Notes under the pieces: generated by a model | What the model was told of the DNA's origin: nothing | Database searches by the model: none | The model's input: only the letters and a program-made list of their open reading frames with translations | From: Scilla litardierei | Taxonomy: Eukaryota > Streptophyta > Magnoliopsida > Asparagales > Asparagaceae | Assembly (NCBI GenBank): GCA_030789695.1 | Contig: CM061133.1 | Span: 99,715,128 to 99,779,127, forward strand | Length of the DNA stretch: 64,000 bases | Reading direction: 5' to 3' | Shown: positions 23,400 through 36,140 of the stretch, one piece after another | Layout: every line of letters starts with the position of its first letter | Position numbering within the stretch: position 1 is the first letter of the stretch | Position numbers and translations under genes: made by a program

Positions 23400-23737
23400 T
23401 TCCGTCGCTGAAAGTGACGATTATAATGATCCACATTCCATTGCTGAATGCAAACGAAGAAATGATTGGACAAAGTGGAATGAGTCAATAGAAGCAGAGC
23501 TGGATTCGCTTAAGAAATGCAAAGTCTTTAGACAAATAGTCCATACACCAAATGGTGTCAAACATGTGGGATATAAATGGGTATTTATCAAGAAAAGAAA
23601 TGAAAATAATGAGATCTCATGCAACAAAGCAAGGCTTGAGTATATGGATTTTCCCAAAGACCACTCTAGGCAATGAAGAAACATACTCACCAGTAATGGA
23701 TGTGATTACTTTCTGATTCTTAATAAGCTTAATATCA
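23400..23737 (+). pseudogene. Old copia RT, N-terminal part
   Basis: WTKWNESIEAELDSL and GVKHVGYKWVFIKKRNE mark the start of the RT domain. The text continues to PVMDVITF and then stops at the gypsy B insertion (target duplication AAGGA at 23,738-23,742). The same frame logic resumes at 34,622. Confidence 0.8.
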
Positions 23738-24567
23738 AAGGATGTCACGCCCCGCTTCCCAAAAAGAACGGAGGCGAAGCGTGACTAAGACCCGCTTAGA
23801 CCGGGGCTGAGAGCCCAGACCCAATAAGCGTCTGTGGTATTCCAAAACGAAGGAACAGGTCCCTGCATGTTAGTACGGAACAACAAAAGTACTGAAAGAG
23901 GTATCATTTCATTTTATTCCAAATATAACATCCAAAGTACAGAAAGTCTAAAACGCCGGAAACGGCTACAACTGCAGAAAAGGGAACTACCGGTGCAAGC
24001 ACCCAACCTAGTCAAGAAAACAAAAGGTGCTACACACCCAATCTAAACTGGAACAGAAACTCTGGAACATCAATGAGAGGCCTCTAACTCTGGTCCTCCT
24101 CTGGATCGTACTCTGGATCAACGTCCTCCGGCTCCCCGTCTGCTGGCAAGTCCGCCTCGTCGACGTACTCCGGCTCAACACCTGACGTACAGCACCAAAA
24201 AGGAAACTGTACATCAGGTAAAGTCTACAAAAAGTGGTCAGACTCTACTGCAAGTGTATCAACTTTTAGACAACGATTTACTGGTTGATTAGCATGCTGG
24301 GGTTATAACCGAGTAACAAAAGAAGTAACGCAGCAGGAAAGTAAAGCGTAGCAAGTAGTAGTCGTAGCGTGTGCTACCAACTACGGGACTAACCTACAGG
24401 TGTCAAGACAAGTCGGGACAAGACAGGACAAGACGAGACAAGACAAGTGAGACACGAAAGGGTTCACGCCTTACGGTTCGAGGGGGATCAGACCCTCTTG
24501 CAGTGCGCATGCTCAACCCAACCCCAAACCCCAAGAACGACAAGATAAGACAAGCACGACAAGGGAT

Positions 24568-24712
24568 CACTCGCCCTAGCTTGGCGAGTGCCCTATTGCC
24601 CTTTGGGCTATGTATCACGACAAGGGATCACTCGCTCTAGCTTGGCGAGTGCCCTATTGCCCTCTGGGCTGTGTATCAGTACAAGGGATCACTCTCTCTA
24701 GCTTGGAGAGTG
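24568..24712 (-). repeat. Three tandem hairpins with constant 7-nt loop in gypsy B leader
   Basis: Units of about 61 bp each carry an 8-bp stem and the loop CTAGCTT: 24,568-24,590, 24,629-24,651 and 24,690-24,712. The stems are CACTCGCC/GGCGAGTG, CACTCGCT/GGCGAGTG and CACTCTCT/GGAGAGTG. Between units two and three a G-C pair has become a T-A pair. The other LTR has the same three at 32,419-32,441, 32,480-32,502 and 32,541-32,563. They lie downstream of the TATA box in the sense of the element. Confidence 0.78.
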
Positions 24713-26161
24713 CCCTATTGCCCGCAGGCTGTGCAAGACGGGACGGGACGTAACAAGACGGGAAGGGTTATTCTTAGGTGTCCACACGCACGCACACACA
24801 TGATAGCCCTATGATGTCAAAATTGTTGTTGTCAGGCTCAGACTTTGTCGTCAAGTCTGAGCCGTCAAGGGTCGTCCCAGACGCTATCATTTCACGTCCG
24901 GTTCTTATTTGTTCACAGTTATCAGTTCTAACCAACTAAGGCCTAAGCACAGCCAAAAGTGCAAGTGGATACACTTGCCTGCAATTGCGAGTGTGTCGTC
25001 CTCTCAAAGCGTCTCGTCCAAGCGTCTCGTCCGCAGAAGTTCGTCTGAAATAGCGCCACGGCGACGGTGTCAGGTCTCAATCTCATCAAATCCTATTAGG
25101 GTTCGTTTCTAGGTTATCGGGACTATCCTATTCGTCAAAATTCACATTTTGATATTTCAGCCTAATCAACGATCTATCCTATGTTCACAGTCAACAAAGT
25201 CCATTCGTCGTTTTTCTATGTTTGTACAACGTTTTACTGGTGCTGGAAATAAATTTTAGTTCAAATTGTCGACTTTTAGTTTAGGGTTCAATCAGCTATT
25301 GTGGGGGTTTCTACGAATTCGGGGGACCAACCTTTACCGGAGTTCGTCGTAGGATGGAAGTCGTGTCTGAACGGAGAACTCCTCAGCGTCAAATCTGGTC
25401 CACGCACGATTTCCCCAAAAGCTGAAACTTGCGACGAAGGCCTACGACGTGTCGTAACGTCGTAGACGGCAATTCCACGAAGTAGAACACCCAAGTGGGG
25501 CCCACAGCAGTGCTAGGGGTCAATGGGGGACCCACAACACTTCTGGAGAACTTGGGGGGCCCACAACAGGAGTTGGTGCGGAAGAATCGATGTTGCGACG
25601 ATCGGCCGTAGGTCAGACACAGTCGGTACGGAGGATTCCCTCGGTCAGACCGAGGCAATGCGAGGCTGAGCGTCGATCGGGTGCAGCGGGTGCGAGGGGG
25701 GCTTGGTCTATCGATCAGACATAGCCCGATGCGGAAGCGGCTGTCGGTCGGGCGCTTGGGCGAGGCTTGCAACGGAGCGGGGTACGGAGCGCTTGCGGGT
25801 GTGGATCGGGGCGTCGGTCAGACCGGGCGATGCTCTCGGTTGGATGCGGAGCGGGGCGATTTGCAACGTTGCAAGTTGCATCATTGCGGAGCGGCCTTGG
25901 TGCGGGAGCGGGCGTCGGTCGCGACAAAGGAAATGCGGGGGCGGCTGTCAGTCGTAGCGGGCGACTGCGGGACTTGCAGCAGATGCGCTGCAAGTAGGGC
26001 GATGCGGGAGCGGGCTCCGGTCAGACCGAGGGAAATCAAAGGATTTCCTCGGTCAGACACTGGCAGCGGTTGAACGGAGTTGCGACGAACGTCACAAGCG
26101 AGGATTTAGGGTTTTGTGACGGCTAGGGTTTGAGTGGCTGCGAAAATAAGCTTGCCTAAGG

Positions 26162-26169
26162 TTTATATA
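26162..26169 (-). promoter_or_regulatory. TATA box of gypsy B 3' LTR
   Basis: TATATAAA on the minus strand. The other LTR has the same at 34,014-34,021. It lies about 600 bp from the U3 start. Confidence 0.6.
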
Positions 26170-26764
26170 AATAGAAATGAGCTAGGGTTAGGTCTAGGGT
26201 TTAAGAAAAATAATTAAAATAATTAAATAGTTAATTTAAATCAATTACTCTCTTCTCTCTCTCACGCAATAAATGTGTTCAGCCAAAAAAATATGGGACT
26301 TGGTCAAAAAAATTATTTAGAGTGTTATTATTAAATAGGAATTTTATTTGAAATAAAATACTTATAAAAGTAGGTTTTAAAAATATTTAAAACTTAGCCA
26401 AAAATGGAAAATAGGTCAAAAGAAGTCTAAAAATTGTAAAATAAATATTGGGGTGATCGGGGCGACGAAAGAAAGAGAACAAAGAAGACGGATCTAACTT
26501 TCGACGTCGAGAGACGAAACTAAAAATAGAAACGTCCCACGTCAACACAGAAAGTCGTGACGTCACATCAAATAAGATAGAATCGCGGAAGAACGACTCG
26601 AGAAATGTCGTTCCAAAATAGTTCCACGATCCAATATTCTCAGAGACGATCACAACGACATATCACACAAAAATGTTCAAAATCAAATAGAGTCTAAAAA
26701 ATAAACACGTGCATGATCAAGAGCACGTGCACAAAGAAAGTACGATCGAAAATCGACCGTTACA

Positions 26765-26776
26765 TCCTCCCTAACT
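26765..26776 (-). other. Gypsy B polypurine tract
   Basis: AGTTAGGGAGGA on the minus strand directly precedes the 3' LTR start TGTAACG. Confidence 0.75.
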
Positions 26777-26805
26777 CAGAAATGATCCCGTCCTCGGAAT
26801 CAACA

Positions 26806-28340
26806 TCAAGCACCACTGGGAAAAAGATGCGGGAAGCGCTCCCTCATATCATCCTCACACTCCCAGGTGGACTCTCCAGGTGATCCGTGACGCCACATCA
26901 CCCTCACCAGGTCGACTATCTTATTCCTCGACTGCTTCTGTCGACGGTCCAAGATCTGCACAGGTTGCTGGTCGTATGTTAGGTACGGTCGAACTGTAAT
27001 CTCTGAGAAATCAACCGTGTGCGACGGATCACTGACGTACCGACGTAGCTGAGATACGTGGAATACGTCGTGAACTCCCTCCAAAGACGGTGGCAGAGCA
27101 AGGCAATAGGCCACTGCTCCCACACGCTCTAGCACATCAAATGGCCCAATATACCTCGGACTCAGCTTTCCCTTCTTCCCGAAACAAATGACTCTGCGGT
27201 TCGGAGAAATCTTCAGGAAAACGTGATCTCCAGGCTGAAACTCTAAGGGTCTCCTCTTGGCATCTGCCCAATGCTTGAAGCAATCCTGTGCAACTCTAAG
27301 CTTCTCCCTGATGTCTCTCACGACATCCACAGCTTCCACTATCATCTCTGGACCCAACAGCTCCCGATCTCCGATGTCATCCCAGCTCAGTGGCGATCGA
27401 CATTTCCTTCCATATAAGGCAGCAAACGGCGCCATGCCAATGCTCGCCTGGTAGCTGTTGTTATATGAAAACTCCACCAAGTGAAGATGGTCCTCCCATG
27501 ATCCCTTCAAATCGAGCGTACAAGCTCACAGCATATCCTCCAGAATCTGAATAGTCCTCTCGGACTGGCCATCAGTCTGTGAGTGGTACGCCGTGCTGAA
27601 ACTCAGACTCGTACCCAAATTCTCCTGCAGACTTCTCTAGAACTGAGATGTGAACCTCGTATCTCTATCAGACACGATGCGCATGGGGACTCCATGTAAG
27701 CGTACAATCTCCTGCATGTACACGGTCTACATCACAACCAACTCAAAGAGGAAATTAAAAGAGAAGTAAAAAGAAATTTTACCTCCAGGTATTTCCTCGC
27801 CAAAGCTTCCGTAGACTGGCCCACTCGGAATGGGATAAAGTGCACAGACTTGGTCAATCGATCTACGATCAACCAGACTGCGTCGTTCTGCCTCGGGGTC
27901 AGAGGTAAACCAGTCACGAAATCCATCGTAATATGTTGCCACTTCCACTCCGGAATAGGAAGCGGTTGTAGCAACCCAGCAGCACGATGGTGCTCAGCCT
28001 TCACCTGTTGGCATACCAAACACTTGGCAACACTCCGTGCCACACTCCTCTTCATGCCAATCCACCAATAGTTCAGAGGGAGATCCTTATACATCTTGGT
28101 GCCTCCAGGATGTATAGAATATGGCGAGCTATGAGCCTCGCTCAACAGCTCCTCCCGAACATCACCTGCAGGTACGCAGAGTCTGCTGCCGTACCGCAGC
28201 GAACCATCCTCATGAATCACGAACTCCGTCCGTAGTCCAGCTTCAACCTGCCTCCTGATCCTCTGCAGCTTCGAATCTCCTGCCTGTGCTGCCTTGATCC
28301 GATCCATGATCGTGGACTGAATCTGCAAATTCATGAATGA
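26806..28340 (-). pseudogene. Gypsy B integrase with chromodomain-like C-terminus
   Basis: The same modules as in gypsy A are present: the HHCC region (HPGGTKMYKDLPLNYWW, KCLVCQQVKAEH), the core ([30 protein letters not shown]), then VEFSYNNSYQASIG, KLSPRYIGPF, DVFHVSQLRRY and VMWRHGSPGESTWE. A TGA replaces Arg near 27,530 (DML-stop-ACTLD). A 71-nt intron-like interruption lies at 27,712-27,782. Apart from these the domain is open. Confidence 0.88.
27712..27782 (-). other. Candidate spliceosomal intron in gypsy B integrase
   Basis: The minus strand reads GGAG|GTAAAATTTC at the donor and ACATGCAG|GAGATT at the acceptor, phase 0, between codons of ...YLE and EIVRLHG. Its length of 71 nt is not a multiple of three. 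It shares GTAAA, a GTGATGTA word and a TGCAG end with the 69-nt interruption of gypsy A. Confidence 0.72.
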
Positions 28341-29641
28341 ATGAACTACACCAGGTAGGACAACCTCCAAAGCCATCTCTCTCAGCTCCTGCTGAATCCT
28401 CCAGTCGGTAGTATGCATTATCGTAGTAGGAAATCTACTCAAGGCATCCGGCACTACGTTCATCTTCCCCGGATGATACTGCAAATCAATCTCATAGTCA
28501 GCCATGAGCTCTAACCATCGCCTCTGACACATGTTGAGCTCCTTCTGCGTAAAGATGTACTTCAAGCTCTTGTGATCGGTGAAAATCTTCACACTCTCAC
28601 CTAGCAGAAGTGCCTCCAAATCTTCAGTGCAAAAATCACCGCTGCCAACTCCAGATCGTGCGTCGGGTAATTCTTCTCATGAGTCCTCAACTGACAAGAA
28701 GCATACACGACCACGTGGCCATGCTGATGCAAGACGCATCCTAGGCCCTTCCCTGATGCATCACAATATACTTCGAAACCTCCGCTTCGATCCGGTACTG
28801 CCAACACCGGTGATGTGGTCAATCTCGCCTTCAAGATACTGAAGGCCTCCTCACAAGCATCTGACCAAAGAAACTCCACGTCCTTCCTCGTCAGCTTCGT
28901 CATCGGCTCTGCAATCTTTGAGAAATCCTTGATGAGCCGCCGATAATAGCCTGCTAAACCAAGGAAGCTCCTGATGTCTGACGCTAACTGCAGAGTCGGC
29001 CAATCTCTGACTGCTCTGACCTTCTCCGAATCCACGGATATGCCATCACCGGACACCACGTGCCCCAAGAATGCGACTCTGTCCAACCAGAACTTGCACT
29101 TACTATACTTGGCATATAGCTTGTGTCGCCTCAACGTCTCCAGCACTGTCCTCAGATGACAGTTGTGCTCCTCCTCAGACTTCGAATAAATAAGAATGTC
29201 ATTAATGAAGATAACGAAAAACTTATCCAGGAAGTCGTAGAAAATCAAGTTCATCAAATTCATGAACACAGCTGGAGCATTGGTCACGCCAAACGGCATG
29301 ACCATGAACTCATAATGCCCATACTTCGTCCGGAATGCTGTCTTCGGAACATCATCCCTCTTCACCTTCAACTGATGGTATCCGCTCCTCAAGTCCAACT
29401 TCGAGAAGACTCTCGAACCTCCAAGCTGATCAAAGATATCGTCGATGCGCGGCAGTGGATACTTATTCTTCAACGTGACAGCATTCAGCCCTCGATAGTC
29501 CATGCACATCCTGCGGGACCCATCCTTCTTCTTCACAAGCAAAACTGGTGCACCCCACGGTGACACACTAGGGTGGATGAAACCCTTCTGCAGTAACTTA
29601 TCTAACTGCTTCCGCAGCTCCTCGAGCTCAGCGGGAGCCAT
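28341..29641 (-). pseudogene. Gypsy B reverse transcriptase-RNase H, mutated active site
   Basis: RT runs from [10 protein letters not shown] with the usual boxes, but the catalytic motif reads [11 protein letters not shown], so the first Asp of the FIDD pair is Asn. RNase H follows with [15 protein letters not shown] and [13 protein letters not shown] one-base loss at about 28,610 shifts the frame just after KIWRHF. The missing Asp should abolish polymerase activity by analogy with other reverse transcriptases. Confidence 0.88.
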
Positions 29642-30212
29642 ACGGTACGACGCCTTTGATATCGGTTGCGCTCCGGCATAAGATCAATACCAAAATCTAA
29701 AGCTCTGTCGGGTGGCAAACCTGAGATATCCTCTGGGAAGACGTCGTCGAAGTCTCTGACGACTGTTGGTCGCTCGATCTCCATCTCCATCTGCATGGCT
29801 GCAACAATCGGCACCTCCGGATTGGCCCGATATCTGATGGGCCCAAGCGACTCATCTCTGCTGCAGAACTCGAACTCCGGATGGCCTGGAATCCGGAACA
29901 CCACCCTCTTGCTGTGACAGTCGATCGAGGCATGGAAATCTTCCAACCAATCGATGCCAAGAACGACATCGAAGTGTGGCAGATCGTGGACAATGAAATC
30001 TGCGAAGAGCTCATGTCCACTGACCACCAAAGAAATCGATCGACATCCCAAGTTCACTGTCACCACTCCGTTCCCTGTGGTGATGTCCCAACACTTAGGA
30101 AGTGTATGGGTGGGAATGGAGTGCTTTGTTACAAACCTCCGGGATATGATGCACATAGATGCACCGGAGTCGAACAAAGCCAAGGCCGGGTGAGAGGACA
30201 CTAGAATGGTGC
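29642..30212 (-). pseudogene. Gypsy B protease exon
   Basis: Aspartic protease with ALFDSGASMCIIS and DVVLGIDWLEDF. The coding part most likely begins at the acceptor at 30,212 with ...GTILVSSHPA. A one-base loss near 29,680 shifts the frame into the RT start (LMPERN in place of the expected LMPG). Confidence 0.82.
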
Positions 30213-30322
30213 CTAAGATATAAGGAACTACGGTCAAACCAAGCTACTCTAACAAGCAAGTCAAACAAGCAACACTACAATAAGATCTAACTATGAAAAG
30301 AAAGACTAGAATCAAGAGTTAC
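30213..30322 (-). other. Candidate intron at the gag/protease junction of gypsy B
   Basis: Donor TTGCAG|GTAACTC and acceptor ATCTTAG|GCACC on the minus strand, 110 nt, phase 1, T-rich. Joining the flanks gives DGVIAG-TILV in one frame. The position equals that in gypsy A. Confidence 0.7.
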
Positions 30323-31469
30323 CTGCAATAACTCCATCCAGCTGCTCAGTCTCCACAGCTGTCATGGTGTACGCCGGCCTCTGGGGCTGTGCTGCTCTCT
30401 GAAACAGCTGCCTCTGTGGTGCCAAAGGTGGTCCACGAACAGCATGTCCTCTCTGAACTGGAGCAGGCACTCTCATCTGCAGCGGGGCTGGCGCTCCAAC
30501 TACAGTATGACGAGCTCTCGGACACTCCTTCGCAACATGCGAGGCATCTCCACAAACTAAGCATAGCCCCATCTTCTTCCTACAGTTGGCCTGAACATGT
30601 CCAGGCTTTCCGTAGAAGTGGCACGGGCCCTTGCCCTGAATCTGAACTGGTGCTCCAGGCCTCTTGAATGGTACCGTCTGAACTGGCCTCATCGCCGGCC
30701 TAGCAGGTTGCCGGTACTGCTCCATAGGACGCTTCCCTTTATCAGCTGAAGGGTCAGGCAGAAGAGCTATGATCTCATGATTCTTCGCAGCATCCAGTAC
30801 CTCCCTCATAGTCGTGAAATTCACCGAAGACATAGAAGCCTGAATCTTCAGACGCAGTCCCTGACAAAAGCGATCAGCTCTCTTCTCCTCCTTCCTTACC
30901 ATATGTGGAGCAAAACGACTCAGCATCTCGAACTCAGCTTCATACTCCTCGACAGTCATATCCCCCTGCTTCAGATCTATAAACTTGCTCAACAACTCCC
31001 TCCGAGCAGACTTGGTGAAATACTTGTCCTTGAATATCGATCTGAAGGTCTTCCAATCCACTGGCTTCTCAAGACGCCTCTCCTCGATGCGCCACCAGTT
31101 CCTTGCATTCTCCATCAGTTGCATCTTCGCTATCTCAACTCGGGTATCGTCAGGAATCTTCGTAGCAACTAACTTCTCCTCCGTGCTCTGGATCCACTCG
31201 TCAGCAGCTAGGGGTCCCTCCTTCCCCGAAAATGTCCTCGGCTGAAGCTCGTTGAACTGCTTCACTCCTGGAGCAGCTCGTGGGGCAGACGGAGGTGGTG
31301 GTGGTGCAACTGGAACAGCCTGGGCAGCACGCTGGGACTGCTGAACCAACTGATGCTGAACATCAAGCATCTCTCTCATCACACCCAGAAACTAACGGAA
31401 CTCTCCGCCCTGATCTTTCGGAACTCCATCTCATGAGCTCCCCGATCGGGTAGTACGTCGTCCTGCCAT
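30323..31469 (-). pseudogene. Gypsy B gag
   Basis: The start is the ATG at 31,469 (MAGRRTTRSG), followed after 12 codons by TGA. The main open part has PRTFSGKEGPLAADEW, AKMQLMENARNWW, FIDLKQGDMTVEEYEAEF and two knuckles. The first knuckle reads CHFYGKPGHVQANC, with Tyr in place of the second Cys; the second is CLVCGDASHVAKEC. The frame ends at the intron-like donor. Confidence 0.87.
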
Positions 31470-31593
31470 CCTATTGACAGAAAGACATAAATTAGACTCG
31501 TACAATTACTGGATGATAATAAAATGAAGTTCAATACTTCGATTGTTCCGTATTCGTAGAAGGAGGGGACCTGCATGGGCCACCACTAAAACC

Positions 31594-34500
31594 TGTCACG
31601 CCCCGCTTCCTAAAAAGAACGGAGGCGAAGCGTGACTAAGGCCCGCTTAGGTCGGGGCTGAGAGCCCAGACCCAATAAGCGTCTGTGGTATTCCAAAACG
31701 AAGGAACAGGTCCCTGCATGTTAGTACGGAACAACAAAAGTACTGAAAGAGATATAATTTCATTTTATTCCAAATATAATATCCAAAGTACGGAAAGTCT
31801 AAAACGCCGGAAACGGCTACAACTGCAGAAAAGGGAACTACCGGTGCAAGCACCCAACCTAGTCAAGAAAACAAAAGGTGCTACACACCCAATCTAAACT
31901 GGAATAGAAACTCTGGAACAACAACGAGAGGCCTCTAACTCTGGTCCTCCTCTGGATCGTACTCTGGATCAACGTCCTCCGGCTCCCCATCTGCTGGCAA
32001 GTCCGCCTCGTCGACGTACTCCGGCTCAACACCTGACGTACAACACCAAAAAGGAAACTATACGTCATGTAAAGTCTACAAAAAGTGGTCAGACTCTACT
32101 GCAAGTGTATCAACTTTTAGACAATGATTTACTGGTTGATTAGCATGCTGGGGTTATAAATGAGTAACAAAAGAAGTAACGCAGCAGGAAAGTAAAGCGT
32201 AGCAAGTAGTAGTCATAGCATGTGCTACCAACTACAGGACTAACCTACATGTGTCAAGACAAGTCGGGACGTGACGGGACAAGATGAGACAAGACAAATG
32301 AGACACGAAAGGGTTCACGCCTTACGGTTCGAGGGGGATCGGACCCTCTTGTCGTGTGCACGCTCAACCCAACCCCAAACCCCAAGAATGACAAGACAAG
32401 ACAATCACGATAAGGGATCACTCGCTCTAGCTTGGCGAGTGCCCTATTGCCCTCTGGGCGGTGTATCACGACAAGGGATCACTCGCTCTAGCTTGGCGAG
32501 TGCCCTATTGCCCTCTGGGCTGTGTATCAGTACAAGGGATCACTCTCTCTAGCTTGAAGAGTGCCCTATTGCCCGCAGGCTGTGCAAGACGGTACGGGAC
32601 GTGACAAGACGGGAAGGGTTATTCTAGGGTGTCCACATGCACGCACACACATGATAGCCCTATGATGTCAAAAGTTGTTGTTGTTAGGCTCAGACTTCGT
32701 CGTCAAGTCTGAGCCGTCAAGGGTTGTCCCGGACGCTATCATTTCACGTCCGGTTCTTATTTGTTCACAGTTATCAGTTCTAACCAACTAAGGCCTAAGC
32801 ATGGCCAAAAGTGCAAGTGGATACACTTGCCTACGATGGCGAGTGTGTCGTCCTCTCGAAGCGTCTCGTCCAAGCGTCTCATCCGCGGAAGTCCGTCTGA
32901 AATAGCGCCACGGCGACGGTGTCAGGTCTCAATCTCATCAAATCCTATTAGGATTCGTTTCTAGGTTATCGGGACTATCCTATTCGTCAAAAGTCACATT
33001 TTGATATTTCAGCCTAATCGACGATCTATCCTATGTGCACAGTCAACAAAGTCCATTCGTCGATTTTCTATGTTTGTACAACGTTTTACTGGTGCTGGAA
33101 ATAAATTTTAGTTCAAATTGTCGACTTTTAGTTTAGGGTTCAATCAGCTATTGTGGGGGTTTCTACAAGTTTGGGGGACCAACCTTTAGCGGAGTTCGTC
33201 GTAGGATGGAAGTCATGTCTGAACGGAGAACTCCTCAGCGTCAAATCTGGTCCACGCACGATTTCCCCAAAAGCTGAAACTTGCGACAAAGGCCTACGAC
33301 GTGTCGTAACGTCGTAGACGGCAATTCCATGAAGTAGAACATCCAAGTGGGGCCCACAGCAGTGCTAGGGGTCAATGGGGGACCCACAACACTTCTGGAG
33401 AACTTGGGGGGCCCACAACAGGAGTTGGTGCGGAAGAATCGATGTTGCGACGATCGGCTGTGGGTCAGACACAGCTGGTGCGGAGGATTCCCTCGGTAAG
33501 ACCGAGGGAATGCGAGGCTGAGCGTCGGTCGGGTGCAGCAGGTGCGAGGGGGGCTTGGTCTCTCGGTCAGACACAGCCCGATGCGCAAGCGGCTGTCGGT
33601 CGGGCGCTTGGGCGAGGCTTACAACGGAGCGGGGTGCGGAGCGCTTGCGGGTGCGTAGCGGGGCGTCGGTCAGACCGGGCGATGCTCTCGGTCAGATGCG
33701 GAGCGGGGCGATTTGCAACGTTGCAAGTTGCAACGTTGCGGAGCGGCCTTGGTGCGGGAGCGGGCGTCGGTCGCGACAAAGGAAATGCGGGTGCGGCTGT
33801 CGGTCGTAGCAGGCGACTGCGGGACTTGCAGCGGATGCGCTGCAAGCGGGGCGATGCGGGAGCGGGCTCCGGTCAGACCGAGGAAAATCAAAGGATTTCC
33901 TCGGTCAGACACTGGCGGTGGCTGAACGGAGTTGCGACGAACGTCGCAAGCGAGGATTTAGGGTTTTGTGACGGATAGGGTTTGAGTGGCTACGAAAATA
34001 AGCTTGCCTAGGGTTTATATAAATAGAAATGAGCTAGGGTTAGGTCTAGGGTTTAAGAAAAATAATTAAAATAATTAAATAGTTAATTTAAATCAATTAC
34101 TCTCTTCTCTCCCTCACGCAATAGATGTGTGCGGCCAAAAAAATATGGGACTTGGTAAAAATAATTATTTAGAGTGTTATTATTAAATAGAAATTTTATT
34201 TGAAATAAAATACTTATAAAAGTAGGTTTTAAAAATATTTAAAACTTAGCCAAAAATGGAAAATAGGTCAAAAGAAGTCTAAAAATTGTAAAATAAATAT
34301 TAGGGTGATCGGGGCGACGAAAGAAAGAGAACAAAGAAGACGGATCTAACTTTCGACGTCGAGAGACAAAACTAAAAATAGAAACGTCCCACGTCAATAC
34401 AGAAAGTCGTGACGTCACATCAAATAAGATAGAATCGCGGAAGACGACTCGAGAAATGTTGTTCCAAAATAGTTCCACGATCTAATATCCTCAGAGACGA

Positions 34501-34616
34501 TCACAACGACATATCACACAAAAATGTTCAAAATCAAATATAGTCTAAAAAAATAAACACGTGCACGATCAAGAGCACGTGCACAAAGAAAGTACGATCG
34601 GAAACCGACCGTTACA
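31594..34616 (-). repeat. Gypsy B 5' LTR
   Basis: It is 3,023 bp, pairing with the left LTR. Internal sequence next to it (GACCTGCATGGGCCACCA on the plus strand) is the same as in gypsy A. Confidence 0.92.
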
Positions 34617-34621
34617 AAGGA

Positions 34622-35252
34622 AGCATTAGATTTGCAGCTAATGGATGTTGTGACTGTATATCTATATGGAAATCTTCATAAAGAGATATATATGAAACAT
34701 CCCGATGGATTTTCACTGCCTACAAATTTAAAGGATAGACATCGGAATGTCTACTTTGTTAAGCTACACAAATCATTATATGGTCTGAAACAATCAGGAA
34801 GAATGTGGTATAACAGTATCAGTAAATTCCTTATACAGTAAGGTTTCCATAATAATGAAGTCTGCCCTTGCATCTTTATAAGAGCAAAGGGAACATGATT
34901 CGTGATAATTGCGGTCTACGTAGAAGATCTAAATCTCATAGGATCTCCCGAAAAGATCGCTGAGATATCTATAAGCCTGACAAAAGAATTTGAAATGAAT
35001 GACCTAGGTAAAACAAAATTCTGTCTTGGCTTACAGATTGAACATTTAAAAGATGGAATCCTGTCACACCAAACCACATACACAAAGAAATTATTACAAA
35101 GATTTCACATGGACCAATGTCATCCATTAAGTACACAAATGGTAGTACGCTCAGTGGATGCATATAAAGATCCCTTCTATCTACTCGAAGAGGGGGAGTA
35201 TATACTTGGTCCTGAAGTCTCTTATTTGAGTGCTATTGGAGCACTTCTATAA
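34622..35252 (+). pseudogene. Old copia RT, C-terminal part, mutated active site
   Basis: The frame resumes with LMDVVTVYLYG, LHKSLYGLKQSGRMWY and then IAVYVEDLNLIG, where the catalytic YVDD is YVED. DLGKTKFCLGLQIEH follows. A stop after KFLIQ at 34,842 and another break near 34,895 split it. Confidence 0.82.
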
Positions 35253-35921
35253 ATGGCCAACTGCACGCATCCTGATATAACGTTTGTAGTGAATTTACTA
35301 GCCAAATACAGTGCAACGCCCATGAAGTGCCACTTGATCGGCGTTAAGCATCTTCATCGCTACCACCAAGGGTCAACAGATTTGGGATTGTTTTATAAAA
35401 GAGAATCATCCTCCACACTTGTTGGTTATGCTGATGGAGGACACATGCCTGATCCTCACAATGAAAAATCACAAACAGGGTACATATTCACCTACTGTGG
35501 GACATTAATCTCCTGGAAATCTGTCAAGCAGACCATGACAGCGACCGCATCCAATTACTAAGAGATTCTCTCCCTCCATGAAGCAAGCAGAGAATGTGTT
35601 TGGTTACGCTCAGTTGTACATCACATCTTGGAGACGGCCGGATTGAAGACTGGTGACCTTGAACCTACCATTATGTTCGAGGACTACGCTGCTTGCATTG
35701 CCCAATTACGAGGAGACTACATCACAGGAGACAGAACAAAGCATATCTCTCCAAAATTCTTCTGGACACATGGGCTACAGAGAGATGTCGAGATCGACGT
35801 CAGACAAGTGCAATCAAGGGAAAACCTGGCAGACATGTTCACTAATGCACTTCCTACATCCACTTTCAATAAGCTTGTGCAAAAGATTGGAATGAGGTGC
35901 CTAATAGATCTGAAAGCCTAA
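35253..35921 (+). pseudogene. Old copia RNase H
   Basis: TLVGYADGGHMPDPHNEKSQTGYIF, TATASNY (a stop follows in place of the usual Glu), FEDYAACIAQL, TKHISPKFFWTH and ENLADMFTNALP are the standard copia RNase H blocks. Two frames are needed. Confidence 0.82.
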
Positions 35922-36140
35922 GGGCTTATACAAAATAGAGGGAGTTAGAGGGAATTTGTACTCTTTTTCATTAGCTATATTTTTTCCCACATTGTTTTTC
36001 ATAGCCAAAGGTTTTCACGATGCAAATCCTATTAACTTAGGATCCTGAAGTATCCACCCATTATGATACTCATTTGATGCTCAGAATCCTTAAGTATTCA
36101 TGAGAAAAGTTCACACTTATGGCTGCATAAGGGGGGGTAT

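Larger units (their letters stand above)
23743..26764 (-). repeat. Gypsy B 3' LTR
   Basis: It is 3,022 bp and pairs with 31,594-34,616. It holds three tandem units with hairpins (24,568-24,712), a GC-rich block at about 25,500-26,090, and a TATA box on the minus strand at 26,162-26,169. Scattered differences from the other copy are more frequent than in gypsy A, suggesting an older insertion. Confidence 0.92.
23743..34616 (-). mobile_element. Chromovirus Ty3/gypsy element B, nested in old copia RT
   Basis: LTRs of about 3.02 kb begin TGTCACGCCCCGCTTCC and end GACCGTTACA. The internal region has gag to integrase on the minus strand. The exact 5-bp duplication AAGGA flanks it (23,738-23,742 and 34,617-34,621), and the interrupted RT frame is continuous across it. 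The coding region aligns with gypsy A over its whole length, but most of the LTR differs. Both intron-like segments of gypsy A are present. The catalytic RT motif and one zinc knuckle are mutated, so the copy is inactive. Confidence 0.93.
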
